Shown: positions 51,146 through 63,162 of the stretch, one piece after another
Layout: every line of letters begins with the position of its first letter
Position numbering within the stretch: position 1 is the first letter of the stretch
Assembly (NCBI RefSeq): GCF_000189635.1
Contig: NW_002476413.1
Coordinates: forward strand, 682,001 to 746,000
DNA length: 64,000 nucleotides
Reading direction: 5' to 3'
From: Tetrahymena thermophila SB210
Lineage: Eukaryota > Ciliophora > Oligohymenophorea > Hymenostomatida > Tetrahymenidae
Made by a program: the position numbers and the translations under genes
Notes under the pieces: generated by a model
Seen by the model: the letters and a program-made list of their open reading frames with translations, nothing else
Told to the model about the DNA's origin: nothing
The model's database searches: none

Positions 51146-53233
51146 ATGGGCGATCATTATTATTAAGTTTATGGCTTAAATACTGAGAGCGGTATAGTTG
51201 AAGAAGATGACGATCATAATATTTTTTTAGAAAACGAAGATGAATAGCATAGTCATTAAAAACATAATGTAGTTGTAGAAAATTAAATTAATACTCAAAG
51301 CAATTAAAAAACAGTGAAGTCAAACACCTAAAAAAAATCTTCAAATACTGGAAGCTACAACACAAATTAATTATAAAAATAAATAATAAATGATAAAGTA
51401 GATTTTGATTAGCTTAAATTAGATGAGCAATTATTTTATCATGTTATGGATGATGATAATTTTGATTATGCAAAAGACTATTTTGAAAAGAATTAGGATC
51501 AATTTGAAGTCAATAATATATTTTACTCTATTGTTTTATATCTATTAGAGAAGATTTAGCAAATAAAAGAGCTGAAAGAGTAAAAAAAGAAATACAATTA
51601 AACGGAATACATTTAAGAATTAAATGAAATATATCAAAATATAAACAAATATATCAACTTTATTCAACAAAACTTAAATGATGATAGCATCAAAGTAGAA
51701 AATATCTCTAAAGATTTGGTGATATCTTTAGTAAAAAAATTAAATAATTTTAAATCTATTCACATACGTTTGGTGATCTTTCAATGGCTTTATTAATGTT
51801 TGTAAGTTTAAAACCCTCGCATAAATTGTATAATTGCATTATCTCTTATTAAATTAAATCAGTTATAAAGCGCAGAATATTATGTTGATTAGGCTCTTAT
51901 GTTTCTTGATAAATAATCTAAACTGAGAGATTTATTGGTTATTCTCCTTTTCTAGTGTCATAGTGAATAATCAATAATAGACAAAGAATTTAATAATAGA
52001 ATATAAATATTTGATAGCAAAAAGTAACATGATTTAGAATATCTTCAGTTTTGCTTAGAATATTTAAAGTCTCTTAAGAGAATTGGAAATGTAGAATTAG
52101 TCAGAAAAAATCTATATTTGCTAGGCAGCCCATAGATACAAGAATATCATAAAAAGTTCTATGAAGAAAATCTATTTTAGCTCTACGATTTAGTTATATT
52201 TACTAACAGATTACCATATGTTTTGAAGTTAATGGAGCACGGTAAAAATTTCGATTCCAGATAATTTATTGATATTTAGAAGTTTGAAAATGACCCCAGA
52301 GATTTTATTATCGAGCTGAATGTGTGCTTACTTTAAAAAATAAGAGACCTAGGTTATTAAGGTCCATATTTAACTATTTTCTTCACCCTGATTGTCGGAT
52401 AAGATTATGAGAGTCTATAGGAATAGGTTAAAAAAAATTTCTCAACAGACATCATCACTAAAATAGAAAAGAAAGAGAAAAAGGCAAATAAACAAATTTA
52501 CTTGTTTACTGAGAAGGAATACTAAATACTAAAACCATTTACAGTTAAATATTTTAAAGATATTAAGGCTCTCAGCTAAGAGTATCTTCCCATACCAAGC
52601 GAAATACCCTACTTAGAATAATAAGATAAATCAAATTATTTTGATTTTCTAATGACCTTGAAGCGTTGTGGCTAATATGAAAATGTAGTACATCTTATAG
52701 ATTATGGTCCGATTTTAAGAGATATTGATTTTGTTGACTAAGATTATTTGACATTATTCAAGTTCTTAACCCTTTAGTAAAATAACGAACCAATATATAC
52801 TTCTTCAGATTCATTATAAAATACTTATAAAGCATATTCATAAATTTAAGAAAAACTACCAATAATTTTGAAGTCACTTTCTAGCAATAAAAACTATAAA
52901 CTAGATATAGAATTCACATCTAAACATAGTTATAAAAGAATATTTAAAAATCTCTTCATCTTCTACAATAGAGCTATGTGTCTTGTATACTTAAAGTTTT
53001 ATTAAGAATCTTACGAAACCCTTCTAATCATTATTGCAGTTATTATTAAATTAGAAGGCTCTTATTCTTATAATCTACTCCCATCTCTTTCTCTGCTCAG
53101 TGAAGTGTCATCATATCTTTAATAAAAAACCCTTTCACATTAATGTCTCATATATAAATAAATTATCCTCAATGACATCTCTTAATCTGATAGTGATATA
53201 TAAATATCAGATATTGATTAATTGATTGATTGA
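51146..53233 (+). CDS. Unrecognised alpha-helical protein
   Basis: A single exon encodes 695 residues from ATG to TGA 53231-53233. The first ~85 residues are acidic and Q/N/H-rich, probably disordered. From about residue 90 onward the sequence is almost all helix-forming, with paired amphipathic segments, for example around LVIFQWLYQCLQ, LQSAEYYVDQAL and FYNRAMCLVYLKFYQESYETL. The last of these resembles a TPR-like helical pair. A TPR or alpha-solenoid scaffold is the likeliest architecture, but no family is recognised. No signal peptide or membrane segment stands out. Glutamine is written mostly with TAA and TAG. The last codons run into a GATT tetranucleotide repeat that supplies the stop. 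Confidence 0.8.
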
Positions 53234-55331
53234 TCTATCATTGAAATATAAATTTTGAATGGATGAATATATATATGTCATGAAAGTTTTATTTATCCTT
53301 TTTTAAAAAATTAATTTATTTTTTTAATAAAAGACAAAAACGATATTGAGCCATTCCAAAATTAAGCTAAATTTTATTTGTAACAATCAATAAATTAATT
53401 GTTGCTTATCTAAATATTATTTTTTAAATATTATAAAATTAGCTAACTCAAAATAATAATAAAATTATAAGTAATAATAGTTTATGTATTTTATTTAAAG
53501 ATTAGTATTATTTCTAAATATAATCCTTTAATATCTAAATTAATCTATCATAAATATTTTTAAAATAATAAAATCTTATTCAATTCTTTATTACTTTAAA
53601 TAGTTAATTAAATTTAGTTTATTTTAACATAATTCTTTATTTATTTTTGGATTCATTTTATTTTAATTTTAATAAAAGTTGCTCAAAAAGTCTAAAATAA
53701 TAAATTAATAAAATTTCTTTTTGAACTTTTTACTAAAAACAATAAACTTTTTTTATTCGAATAAAATAGTTAATAAATACATATTTATATGATCTCTAAA
53801 GTTATTTCTTAAATAAAAATTCTTAATTAATATCTTATTAGAATATTTATTTATTAATGTTAAAATAATAATTTGTATTTATTTTAATATTTATTGATGA
53901 TATTAGAATATTAAAATTATAAAAGAAATATAAATTTATTAGAATATTTGCTTATGTTTAAATAAAATATATTTAATTTAAAAAATTCTTTTTATTTTAA
54001 AATCATTTATTTTTTTATATTAATAAAATATTGGTATATATCTGAATTAAGGTTTACTAATATTTAGATAAATTTTATCATTTAATCCAAACCAAAAATT
54101 GTAAACATAAATTATGTCTCCCTAATATCTTGAAATCTCAGATGATATTTTAAATAAAGATATTTTTTTATTTTTTAGGAATCATAAATAAATAGGTAGA
54201 TCTTACTTATCCTGCTTTTATATTACATTAATTTATACACTTATATATAATCATAGACTGCGATTTTATGCTGAGTAAAATTTCGTATAATTTTCATTTT
54301 AAACAATAAAAATGAATTATTCGGACTATTTTTTATTTAAAAAGGGATTCTTTCTATCAATATTATAGAGAATTTACAGTAATTTAGTACAATAAATTTT
54401 TTGAATTAATAATATCTTAAAGAAACATGTAAAATGTTTAATTTTGATTTTTAATTTAAAAATGGTCAAACAACTATCTTAAAATAATTAGATTATTTAA
54501 TTTATTTTATTTTCTATCATATCTTATCACTAAAGCTTATGGATTTTGTCTATTTAAAAAAAAAAATTTTTTTTTAAATTAATTACAAATATCTATTTAG
54601 ATTTTAGTAACATTTTATTTAAAATAATTACATTTTTGAGTATTAATTTTTTAAAAATAATTAAGAAAAGAAACTTTTTAGTCTTTAATGTAAGATATTT
54701 AATCCAAATGTTTTAGTTATCTTTTACTTTATTTTTTATGATAGTTTTTTTTTTTGAATTGGATTGATTTCTGACATATTTAATTTAATTTCAAATGCTT
54801 TAAGCTTACTTGCATTACTTAGCAGGAGCGGGTTAACAAATAATTTTGATTGCATAAATGAGCTGGATGCTAAATGAAATAGATGATATATATATTTATT
54901 TTTAGTTGTATAATTTATACACAAAAAAATGAGATTGATTATCTTTGGAGTTAGTGAAAATTAATTTGTTACCTTCGAAATTTTTATCAAATTTATAAAA
55001 AAATTATTTAATTAATTTAATTTGCAAAAAAAATCTTATTAAGCTCTTGTTAAATACAAATCATAAAACATCTCAAAAGTATAGTTGATAGTAATCAGCT
55101 AGCTAGTTAAGTATTTTTAGATAAGACTCATTAAAAACATTTTATAAATAAATTTAGCAGTCATTAACAGACTTTAAAGTTATCAAAAATCAATAATATT
55201 ACTTAGAATAATTAGGCTAGTAGCAATAAAACACTGTTCTGTAATACCTTCTCATCATAGAATAGAAAAATTTCACAAAATAATTCTATTGAAAATTTCA
55301 TAGACAAAAGTATTTGTGTTTGAGCTAAGTG
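53234..55331. other. AT-rich spacer
   Basis: No frame or RNA can be supported in these 2.1 kb. A/T homopolymers are common, as near 54557-54577. The right end should hold the promoter of the TMBIM-like gene. Confidence 0.4.
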
Positions 55332-56066
55332 ATGGATCAGTATACTTAGCTGGAGAATCTTGACTTTGCGTACTTTTAGAATACAATAAGCTCCTAGCAG
55401 AATATAAAAAATTTGTCAATAGTTTTTCTGTTTCTTTCATTTTAGAAGATAATATGTTTAGGTATGTATCAAGCGATGAGATTTTTAGTAGATGATTTAT
55501 GGCGATACTAAAGAGAAAACTGGTATTATTTTGCAGTCGTATTGGGGTTATGCTCGTATTTATCAAGCTATTTAAGCAAGAGTATGGATAAAAATATAAA
55601 CCGCGTCTTAGTTTTAATTTACTTTACTTTTTTCACTTTTTCAGAGGCTTATTTGGTTCATTTTATTATTAATTTCCTACCTAGCTCAATATAGTTCCAT
55701 TATTGGATATACTAATTCGCTCTTTTTTCTTTCTTTGCAGCTTATTTTGAAAAATATTGCACTAGAATCGAATTTAAGACTCTTTCTAAAATATAATTTT
55801 GCTTTTTCTTATTCATCACTTTTGTATTCGTTCTATTAAATGCTCATGAATTCTATTTTATACTAGGCTATGGATTTATTTTTAACATTATTGGGTATGT
55901 TCACTCTTATAAAACAATATAGTTTCTCTTTGTTTCAACCTATGGGTGGAATTAGCTAAATTATCTGAGGTCTTCACTTGATCTTTACGTAGATAACTAA
56001 GTACTTTTCCCTTTGGCTCTCATAGACACAGCTAACTTTGTTGTAGATGCAATCGGTTATGAGTGA
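55332..56066 (+). CDS. Multi-pass membrane protein resembling Bax inhibitor-1/TMBIM
   Basis: One exon of 244 residues runs from the first ATG after an in-frame TGA (55290) to TGA 56064-56066. About six hydrophobic helices follow a short polar N-terminus, among them YYFAVVLGLCSYLSSYL, VLVLIYFTFFTFSEAYLVHF, FCFFLFITFVFVLL and FILGYGFIFNIIGYV. The order SSYL..., F-T-x-x-E-x-Y in helix 3 and a C-terminal LDLYVDNQVLF block resemble the TMBIM (Bax inhibitor-1) family, where the end reads LxLYxDxxNLF. Members are 7-TM calcium-leak or cell-death-modulating proteins of the ER or Golgi. The similarity is limited, so the family name is tentative though the membrane protein call is firm. A 97-codon frame on the other strand here is a shadow of this gene. 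Confidence 0.72.
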
Positions 56067-57747
56067 AAATAATATTTATCTTCTTAGTGAGATTAGAAAA
56101 AAGTATATATTAATCCTAACTAAAATTTTGATACAAAATAAATATGCAACTAAAAAACTCAAGATGGTTTCTAATGAATTAATATAAATTTTATTTAAAA
56201 TTTAGCTACATTTTCGATAGATAAAAGTGAATGGATAGAGAAATAATCCTAAAACAAACATGATAAAATTAAATATTCCATTAAAAACATTTTACAAACC
56301 TATTTACTCTACTTAACAAATTAAATGTAAATAGTTTTCTTTCTTTATAAAAACAAATAATAAATTTTAGCAAATATTTATAAGGTCCTACATAATTAAT
56401 AACAATTGTTCTATCTTAGAAATTATAAAAAGGAAATATTTTGTTTAAGCATCAATTAAAAAGCAAAATGTTTTGGTTATGTTGTGATTTTAACATAATT
56501 AATTAATTACAAGCAATAATAATCAAGCTATTAATCTAAATAGATAAAATAAGAATATTTATTTATATATCCTTTCCATACTTCCTAATAAACAAAATAA
56601 ATTTCTCACTCACTCAATATAAAGCTTCAACAAAAGCTTCAAATAATTTACTTAAAAACTTTAAACTTGGACTGTTTGTTTCAGTAAATAAAATTTACAT
56701 TCTTAAAATTCATTTGAACATGAAAAGTGGGATAAAAAATAAACTAAAATAAATGAATTTTTTTCTATTTCAATTAAAATTTTTATTATAAGAGCAAATG
56801 AGATAATTTTAATATTATTAAATTTGTTCTCTTGAATATACTTATGTTAAATTTAGTAGTTTTATAATTGTTTGCAGTATTAAAATGTATATCAGTATTT
56901 ATTTGTATATCTAATATTCTATTTATTTTTATTTATTTATAAAGCCAATTTTTCTTTTAAAATTTAATTTATTTGTTTGATATTTCTTTCTTTGGTTTTT
57001 ATTTAAGCTATTCTTTTTTAATTTCTTTTTGATTTTTCTCAATTTGAGTGTATTATAAAAAGTATCTATCTCTTTAGATTTCTCATTCAAATAGATTCAA
57101 AATAATATCAGTCAGGAATCAAAAGAAATTAATTAGATGATGAAATTCTTTCCTTTAATAAGAGATGACTTATATCTAATAAAGCACTACTTATATCAAA
57201 TTTAAATTATCCATTTAATTATCTGAGAAATTAACAGACAGACAGACGGACAGACCTTCCTTTCTCTTTATATTTCGCCATTATATTTCTTTAATTGTAA
57301 TTTAAATTGTTTTTATCAATTTTATTTTATACATCAAAATAATAGAAAAACAAACATGTCATCATCTTTTTATGGGAATATAGCTGCATCATAATTAAGC
57401 TAACGACTTCATTGAATTATCTTTTCTAGCAAGCACTACTCTGCAAAAATTTAATTTTAATGCATTGAAAAGCTGATGTGGAGAAACTTATAAATAAGAG
57501 AAGAAAATAAATAATTAATAAGAAATTTGCATAGGAAAACTAAATTCAATATAAAAAAAGACGAATAGGATTAATCCATATATATATTAAATTAAAAAAA
57601 TTAATTGCTTAAAAGAAAAATCAATTAAAAAGCTTAAATAATTTCAACTTCATCCATTGAAAAAATAAAGATTGATTGAAAAATCACGCACATTACTAAA
57701 CATAGCATTCGATAATCCATTATTCAAAATATATAAAATAGTAGGAA
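56067..57747. other. AT-rich spacer
   Basis: The 3' flank of the TMBIM-like gene and the promoter side of the Rab gene. A CAGACAGACAGACGGACAGA run lies near 57235-57254. No gene is seen. Confidence 0.4.
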
Positions 57748-58575
57748 ATGTAAAGACCAAAAGATACCGAATACGATTGGATATTTAAGTTACTTATTAT
57801 TGGTGATTCTGGTGTAGGAAAAACTAATCTTTTATTAAGATTTTGCGATGATAAATTTGCTACCTCGCATTTAGCAACTATGGGTAAAATTATTTAAGAA
57901 ATTCACATTAGCAATTTGAAATAAAAAACGATTATTGCAAAAATTATTTAATACCCATTTTAAAATGTTTATTTGATGGCTTCATCTAATTTATTTAATT
58001 TGAGCCAAAAGAATTTTGCGTATTTTGTTCAACTTTAACTAATGAAAAAATAAATGATCGATCTCATAATTAATTTTAACTAAAAAGGTATTGACTTTAA
58101 ATCCAAAAAGATAGAAATTGATGGCAAAAAAATAAAATTACAAGTTTGGGATACTGCTGGCTAAGAAAGATTTAGATAAATCACATAAAATTATTATAAA
58201 GGAGCTATGGGCGTTATTATGACCTACTCAATAAATGATAAAGAATCCTTCAGAAATATTGAAGTTTGGATGAAACAAATCAGATAATAAGCAAGTGTAA
58301 ACATTGCAAAATTACTAGTAGGTAATAAATGCGATATGGAATCCGAAAGACAAGTAACATTTGAAGAAGGTAAATCCCTCGCAGACACATTCGGAATTAA
58401 ATTTTTCGAAACCTCTGCAAAATCTGATATAAATGTAACTGAGGCTTTCTTCACTATTTGTAAGGAAATTTAAGAAAAAATTAATATCAACCCAGAACCA
58501 AAGAGTGAATCTCCATTTACTCTAAAATAAGAATAGAACAATAATGGTAAAAACACTGGAAGAACATGCTGTTGA
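57748..58575 (+). CDS. Rab-family small GTPase
   Basis: Two exons (57748-57883, 58088-58575; 204-nt intron inside the switch I region) give 207 residues. All GTPase motifs are present: GDSGVGKT (19-26), Thr44 with GIDF, WDTAGQERF (66-74) with the catalytic Gln71 written as TAA, NKCD (125-128) and ETSAK (153-157). The protein ends in Cys-Cys, the double-geranylgeranylation signal of Rabs. The [14 protein letters not shown] and switch segments place it near the Rab1/Rab8 group, which acts in ER-Golgi and exocytic traffic. Ala43 before Thr44 replaces the usual Ser. The exact paralogue cannot be assigned without a tree. Confidence 0.96.
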
Positions 58576-60296
58576 AACTTACTTTTGGTTGCAGACTAAT
58601 TTATTTAATCTAAACCAGTAAAATAATAATATCAAGTAGAAAGAAGGTGACACAAAATTAATTTTTTCAATTTATAGTCTATCTATCCATCCATAGCTAA
58701 GTTATCTTCTAAAGTATTGGTTGTAAAGGCTTCAAGCTAGAAAACACCAGTAAGTAGTAAAGCATATTAGTCTCTTTTTAAAATGATTTGTATAACTCAA
58801 ATTATCTATCTTTAACCTCTTAAAATCATATAAATATTATAATAATTCTAACTAAAATTATAAACTTCTTAAGTATATATTTTGATTATATTTCATGTGC
58901 TTAAAAGCTTCTCTTATTTTTTTTAAATAAAAAAGTTGTTTAAATAATTGTAAAATTAATTTAATCAAACAATCAATTGATCGGTTGTTCAAAAACTCAT
59001 TCTTAAATTTTAAAGTGATGCATATTATTCTAGCTCATAAAAAATTTAAATTATTAAAAATAAAATACTAAATTCTTTAATTTAAATAATAAATATATAA
59101 GTTATTCATTCTTTAACATATTAATTTTTAACTACCATATCATTTTCATTTAATTTTAAAATTAATACAAACATTAAATTAAATATTCAATTATTTTCAT
59201 TTAGTTATATTTATTTTAATCTATCATAAATAAATAATTAGATATATAGATAGGTAGAAATTTTTTATTTTAGTTAAATGTTTACTTAATTTATACTTTA
59301 AAGTACTATTTCATTTCTGTTTAGATTATAATTATTTTGTTCTTTGAAGCTATTATTAAAATTGGTTTTTAAATTTATAAATTATGAACAAATTAAATAA
59401 GTTTATGATAATTAAATTTATTTAAAATTTTTATTTTTTAATTTGGTAATAAAAAATTTTATTTTGAAATAAAGTTTTTTCTTAAAATTATTTATTTATT
59501 TTCATTAAAAATTAAATTTTATATTTTTAGATAAAATATTTTGCAATAGGTTACAAAATAAGTTGTTAATATTTTCAATTTTAGCATTTATTAATTAACT
59601 TTACAATTATTTAAGTAATATTTTTTAACTTTCTTTCATAATCAAATTAAAAATTTAAAAAAAAATAAATTAAAAGTTACATTTTTTATCTAATTTAATT
59701 TTTATATTTTTTTGTAAAACATCTTCAATTAAATATTTCTTTTAAAAATTAAACTCTATCTTTAGATATAAAATAAATGTAGCTAAAAATGCTCTTTTAA
59801 ATTAATTAATTGACAGTTTGCTACTTAATTATAAAGATTTTTTTTTCTAAAAATTACTTTTATAGTAAACAAATTTACTTTAAATTTAATCTAAAAATTT
59901 TTTGCCAGGATTTAAATAAAGAATAAATACTAAAAATAAAAGTTAATTAAATAATTATCTAATTTGCTAATATTAATTAACTAAGGATTTTTAATGTAAT
60001 ATCAAAATTTTGATTCAAAGTAGCCTTAATTGCCCTTAATAAAATTTTATAAATGGTTTTTCATTGATTAAAAAAATATATAAGAAAAACAATCAGCTCA
60101 AAATATAATTCGAAGTATTAAAGAATATACTAAAGTTAATAAAAGAGTTAATTTCATCACATTCTTCTTAATTTTTTTGTCACCAAAAATCAAGATTAAT
60201 TAATTTTGTAAAAGAAAATTTATTTCATTTTATTTGAAGTTGAGTGAATTTTATGTATTTTTATTTAAAAATTCAAAAAAATTTTTGTTTTCTTAA
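58576..60296. other. AT-rich spacer after the Rab gene
   Basis: The first ~250 nt are probably the 3' UTR of the Rab gene. The rest is A/T homopolymer-rich DNA with no supported gene. Confidence 0.4.
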
Positions 60297-60424
60297 ACGA
60301 AACAAAATAAATAGGTTAGTTTTAGTAAAATTAGCTTCCTTATAGATCCACAGATTGTTAGAGCATGCTTTTCTTGACAATAGATACCTGCAGCAAGCAG
60401 ATAATAATTTACAGTATTATGCAT
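60297..60424 (-). pseudogene. Broken 5' copy of the GNAT gene
   Basis: The minus strand from ATG at 60424 aligns with the first ~45 codons of the intact GNAT gene at 63162: MHNTVN... against MRNTIN..., then shared TGTCAAGAAAAG, GGAAGCTAATTTTAC and a CGAA-A-AAAA block ending near 60297. A length change before TGTCAAGAAAAG throws the frame. Similarity continues upstream of the ATG to about 60600 (shared TTTAATAG and ATCA-CAGAA-TTT words), so the promoter region was copied too. The rest of the gene is absent. Confidence 0.75.
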
Positions 60425-61406
60425 TTTAAATTTGTCTTAAGCTTAATTTTTTTTTTTTTATTAATTTAAATAATAATTTTATTATTGATTTAAAAAGGGC
60501 ATTTAAATAAGTAAATAAATTCACCATAAAATTTAATAGGTGTCATCAGAATTTTAGTTCATAATCATTATAAATTTTAACTCATTTTGTGCAATATAAT
60601 TGAAAATTTCAATTTATAGACATATATTTGATAAAAGGTTTTGATACATACATACAATTAATTAAAAATCTGACAAAAAGTCATTAGAAAAATAAATTGT
60701 AGTATTAGAAATCGAACAAATAAAAATTGTGTGCTTAACTAAAATAAAGCTAGTAAATTAGACTTGCTAAAAATATGCTTACAGTTAGTACTCATTTATA
60801 TAGTTAAATGTAATTAATAGGGAATATTATTAAAATAATTTCATTGATTAGAATTAAAATAAAATTGTTCAAAGTAGCAGTTATCTTCAATTTTGAGAAA
60901 ACTCTTCCTGTATTTTCGAATTATTGATGCTTATAAATTCCTATCAATAAATAAATATAAAAATAAAAAATATTATATTTAAGATGTATTATGAGTGCAT
61001 ATTATATGCACGAGTATTTCTATTCTATTCTATTTCTTATTTATTTATTCCTTCTTACAAGAAATAGATAAAAATAATAAAAATTTAATGCTTTAGATAA
61101 AAATAATTTAATAAGTATATAAATAAATAAAGAATACTGCTCATATATTTTAGAGTAAAATAAATAAATTATACATTATTATTTTCAAAAGATTCAATTT
61201 TTTTTAAATTTTTTTATTAAAGTTTAATATAAATTAATATATAAATATAAAGATCAGACAGAAGATTTAAGTTATCATATTTTATATTCTTTGCTACTGG
61301 CTACATAATCCAAGCTAACTTAAGCTTTTTAGTTTAAATTAAATTATAATAAATTTAAAAAAAGAATCCTTAAATTTATTATTTATTTATTGATTGGTAA
61401 ATAGTA
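60425..61406. other. Duplicated promoter remnant followed by AT-rich DNA
   Basis: The first ~175 nt resemble the region upstream of the intact GNAT gene (63163-63340). The remainder is A/T-rich with no gene seen. Confidence 0.45.

Positions 61407-61497
<91 letters not shown>
61407..61497. repeat. (ATAG)n microsatellite
   Basis: An uninterrupted ATAG tetranucleotide run of about 22-23 units is followed by a few AAAT units. It lies in the spacer between the Rab and GNAT genes and is expected to vary in length. Confidence 0.95.
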
Positions 61498-61498
<1 letters not shown>

Positions 61499-62427
61499 AT
61501 AAATAAATAAATAGATAAATAATAATAAAAGCAGCTAGCTACTTCATTTAATAATTTTAGAACAATAATTAATTAATTAATTAATTTTGAATTTTAATAA
61601 AAGAATAAAAAAGTAAAGAAAGGATCTTGAAATAAAATTTACTTATTTAAAAATTATATTATAAATTTAAAGATGGCTTATATAAAAGTAAAAACGTCTT
61701 TAAATAATTTTGGACAATTTAATAAATTATTTGCAAGGAGTTTTTATATAAGAAATATTCTTATAAAAAACAAATTTATATTAAATTTGATCAAAAAAAT
61801 TCTTATTTAGGATTTTGATGGAGAATAAATACCACAAATTTGATTAATTAAAAAATCATCTATTTCGTTTATAATAAGAATTTTTATTGTAATCGCTAGA
61901 TTCTGATAAAATCAAAATAACTTGAATTATTCTTTACCAAATAATAAGTATTATTTTTCCTCAAACCATAAAAATGTAATAAAAATAAACATTTAAAGAA
62001 TACTTTGACTTATTAAAGTATATGAATTAGTTAATAAGAATGTTCTATTAACATTTGTAACCAAAGCAGCATTAATTCATTTTGCAAAAAAATGTATTTC
62101 TTGAGAAGATTAATTAATCTTATAAGTTTAATTTTATTTAAAAATTCAAAAAATATTTGGATTTCGCAACAATTTAATAGAAATATTATAGCTATTATAA
62201 CACATATAAATGAATGGTATAGATATACCTATTAAAATAAATATATACAATTAAAATATTTTTGTTTTTAGTAATAGGAATTAAGAGTTTTTCAAGTTTT
62301 ATTAATTTGGTTAATTCATTTTCTTGTTTGGTATTATCAGTCAGTCACCGTCAAGATTTATAACTTTTTCTGAATCAAATTTTAATAGAAATTTCATAGA
62401 ACTTTTTAGTCTGTTTTTAATTAAGCC
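61498..62427. other. AT-rich spacer downstream of the GNAT gene
   Basis: No gene is seen. The word ATTTAAAAATTCAAAAAA near 62140 also occurs near 60265, beside the broken GNAT copy, and hints that duplicated material extends beyond the coding part. Confidence 0.4.
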
Positions 62428-63162
62428 TCAATGTAATAAAAGATTTTATCCTTAAATTCCATTAATATTTTCGTCCCTATTTAGGCAAAGTTAAAACTCA
62501 TCTAAAAAGATATTTCCTACATAGAGTCTTTCTTCATTGAAAAGCTGAGGGACTTCTCTCCAATAGCGTTTAGGTTTAGCATTTACTTCAATTTCTGCAT
62601 ATTTAATATCAAATAAATACTTGTATCCTATTTTTAATCCTACATTCAAGCTTAGGTGGCTAGAAAAGTCACCTCTAATATGCTGAAATCCCATAATCTT
62701 GGCAAGAGAAGTGTTGTGAGTGAGTAATTTTTAAGCTAATCTCATACCTCTCATTTCCGGTTTTACACCTGTAAAAAGCTAGTAATGTATCATATTAAGT
62801 TTTACTTCTTCTTAAGAAAGCCCTATAGCTTCATAGTACATAGGAGCAATTTAATCCATGAGCTAACAAATAGGGTCAATTTTTTCTGGATATTATGTTT
62901 AATCTTCAATATCTGCCACTAGATCACATGCCAAAGTACATCCATATATTTCATTAGTGATTCTATTGTATATAGCACTAGACGTTTCATAGTGTCTACT
63001 CATCATTTTATGGAAAGTTTCTTTTGATTCGTCTTCATTTAATCGAAATAAAACAGGTTCCTTTTTGTAAAATTAGCTTCCTACTACATCAGCAGCTTGC
63101 TAGATCATACTTTTCTTGACAACACCTACTGCAAGTTGAGAAAGATTTATCGTATTACGCAT
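62428..63162 (-). CDS. GNAT-type N-acetyltransferase-like protein
   Basis: One exon of 244 residues runs from ATG at 63162 to TGA at 62428-62430. The centre has the acetyl-CoA-binding signature of GNAT enzymes: a strand ending FTGVKPEMRG, helix MRLAQKLL (residues ~129-147) and, after a short gap, AKIMGFQHI (154-162), matching V-x-P-x-x-R-G...A...L...A...GF. The N-terminal third carries a substrate-side segment with ETFHKMMSRHYE. Arg-Gly at 138-139 keeps the pyrophosphate loop in short form. Substrate is unknown; polyamine or arylalkylamine-type acetyltransferases share this layout. Its first exon region and promoter exist as a broken copy 2.7 kb away, so the locus has been duplicating. Confidence 0.82.

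Noticed and set aside
55273-55566. 97-codon minus-strand frame
   Set aside because: It has no good ATG start and overlaps the start of the + TMBIM-like gene, whose frame continues through it to a full membrane protein.
55590-55755. Pyrimidine tracts ending in CAG inside the TMBIM-like gene as intron acceptors
   Set aside because: The unspliced frame is open throughout and encodes continuous membrane helices; splicing at the first site leads to an early TGA.
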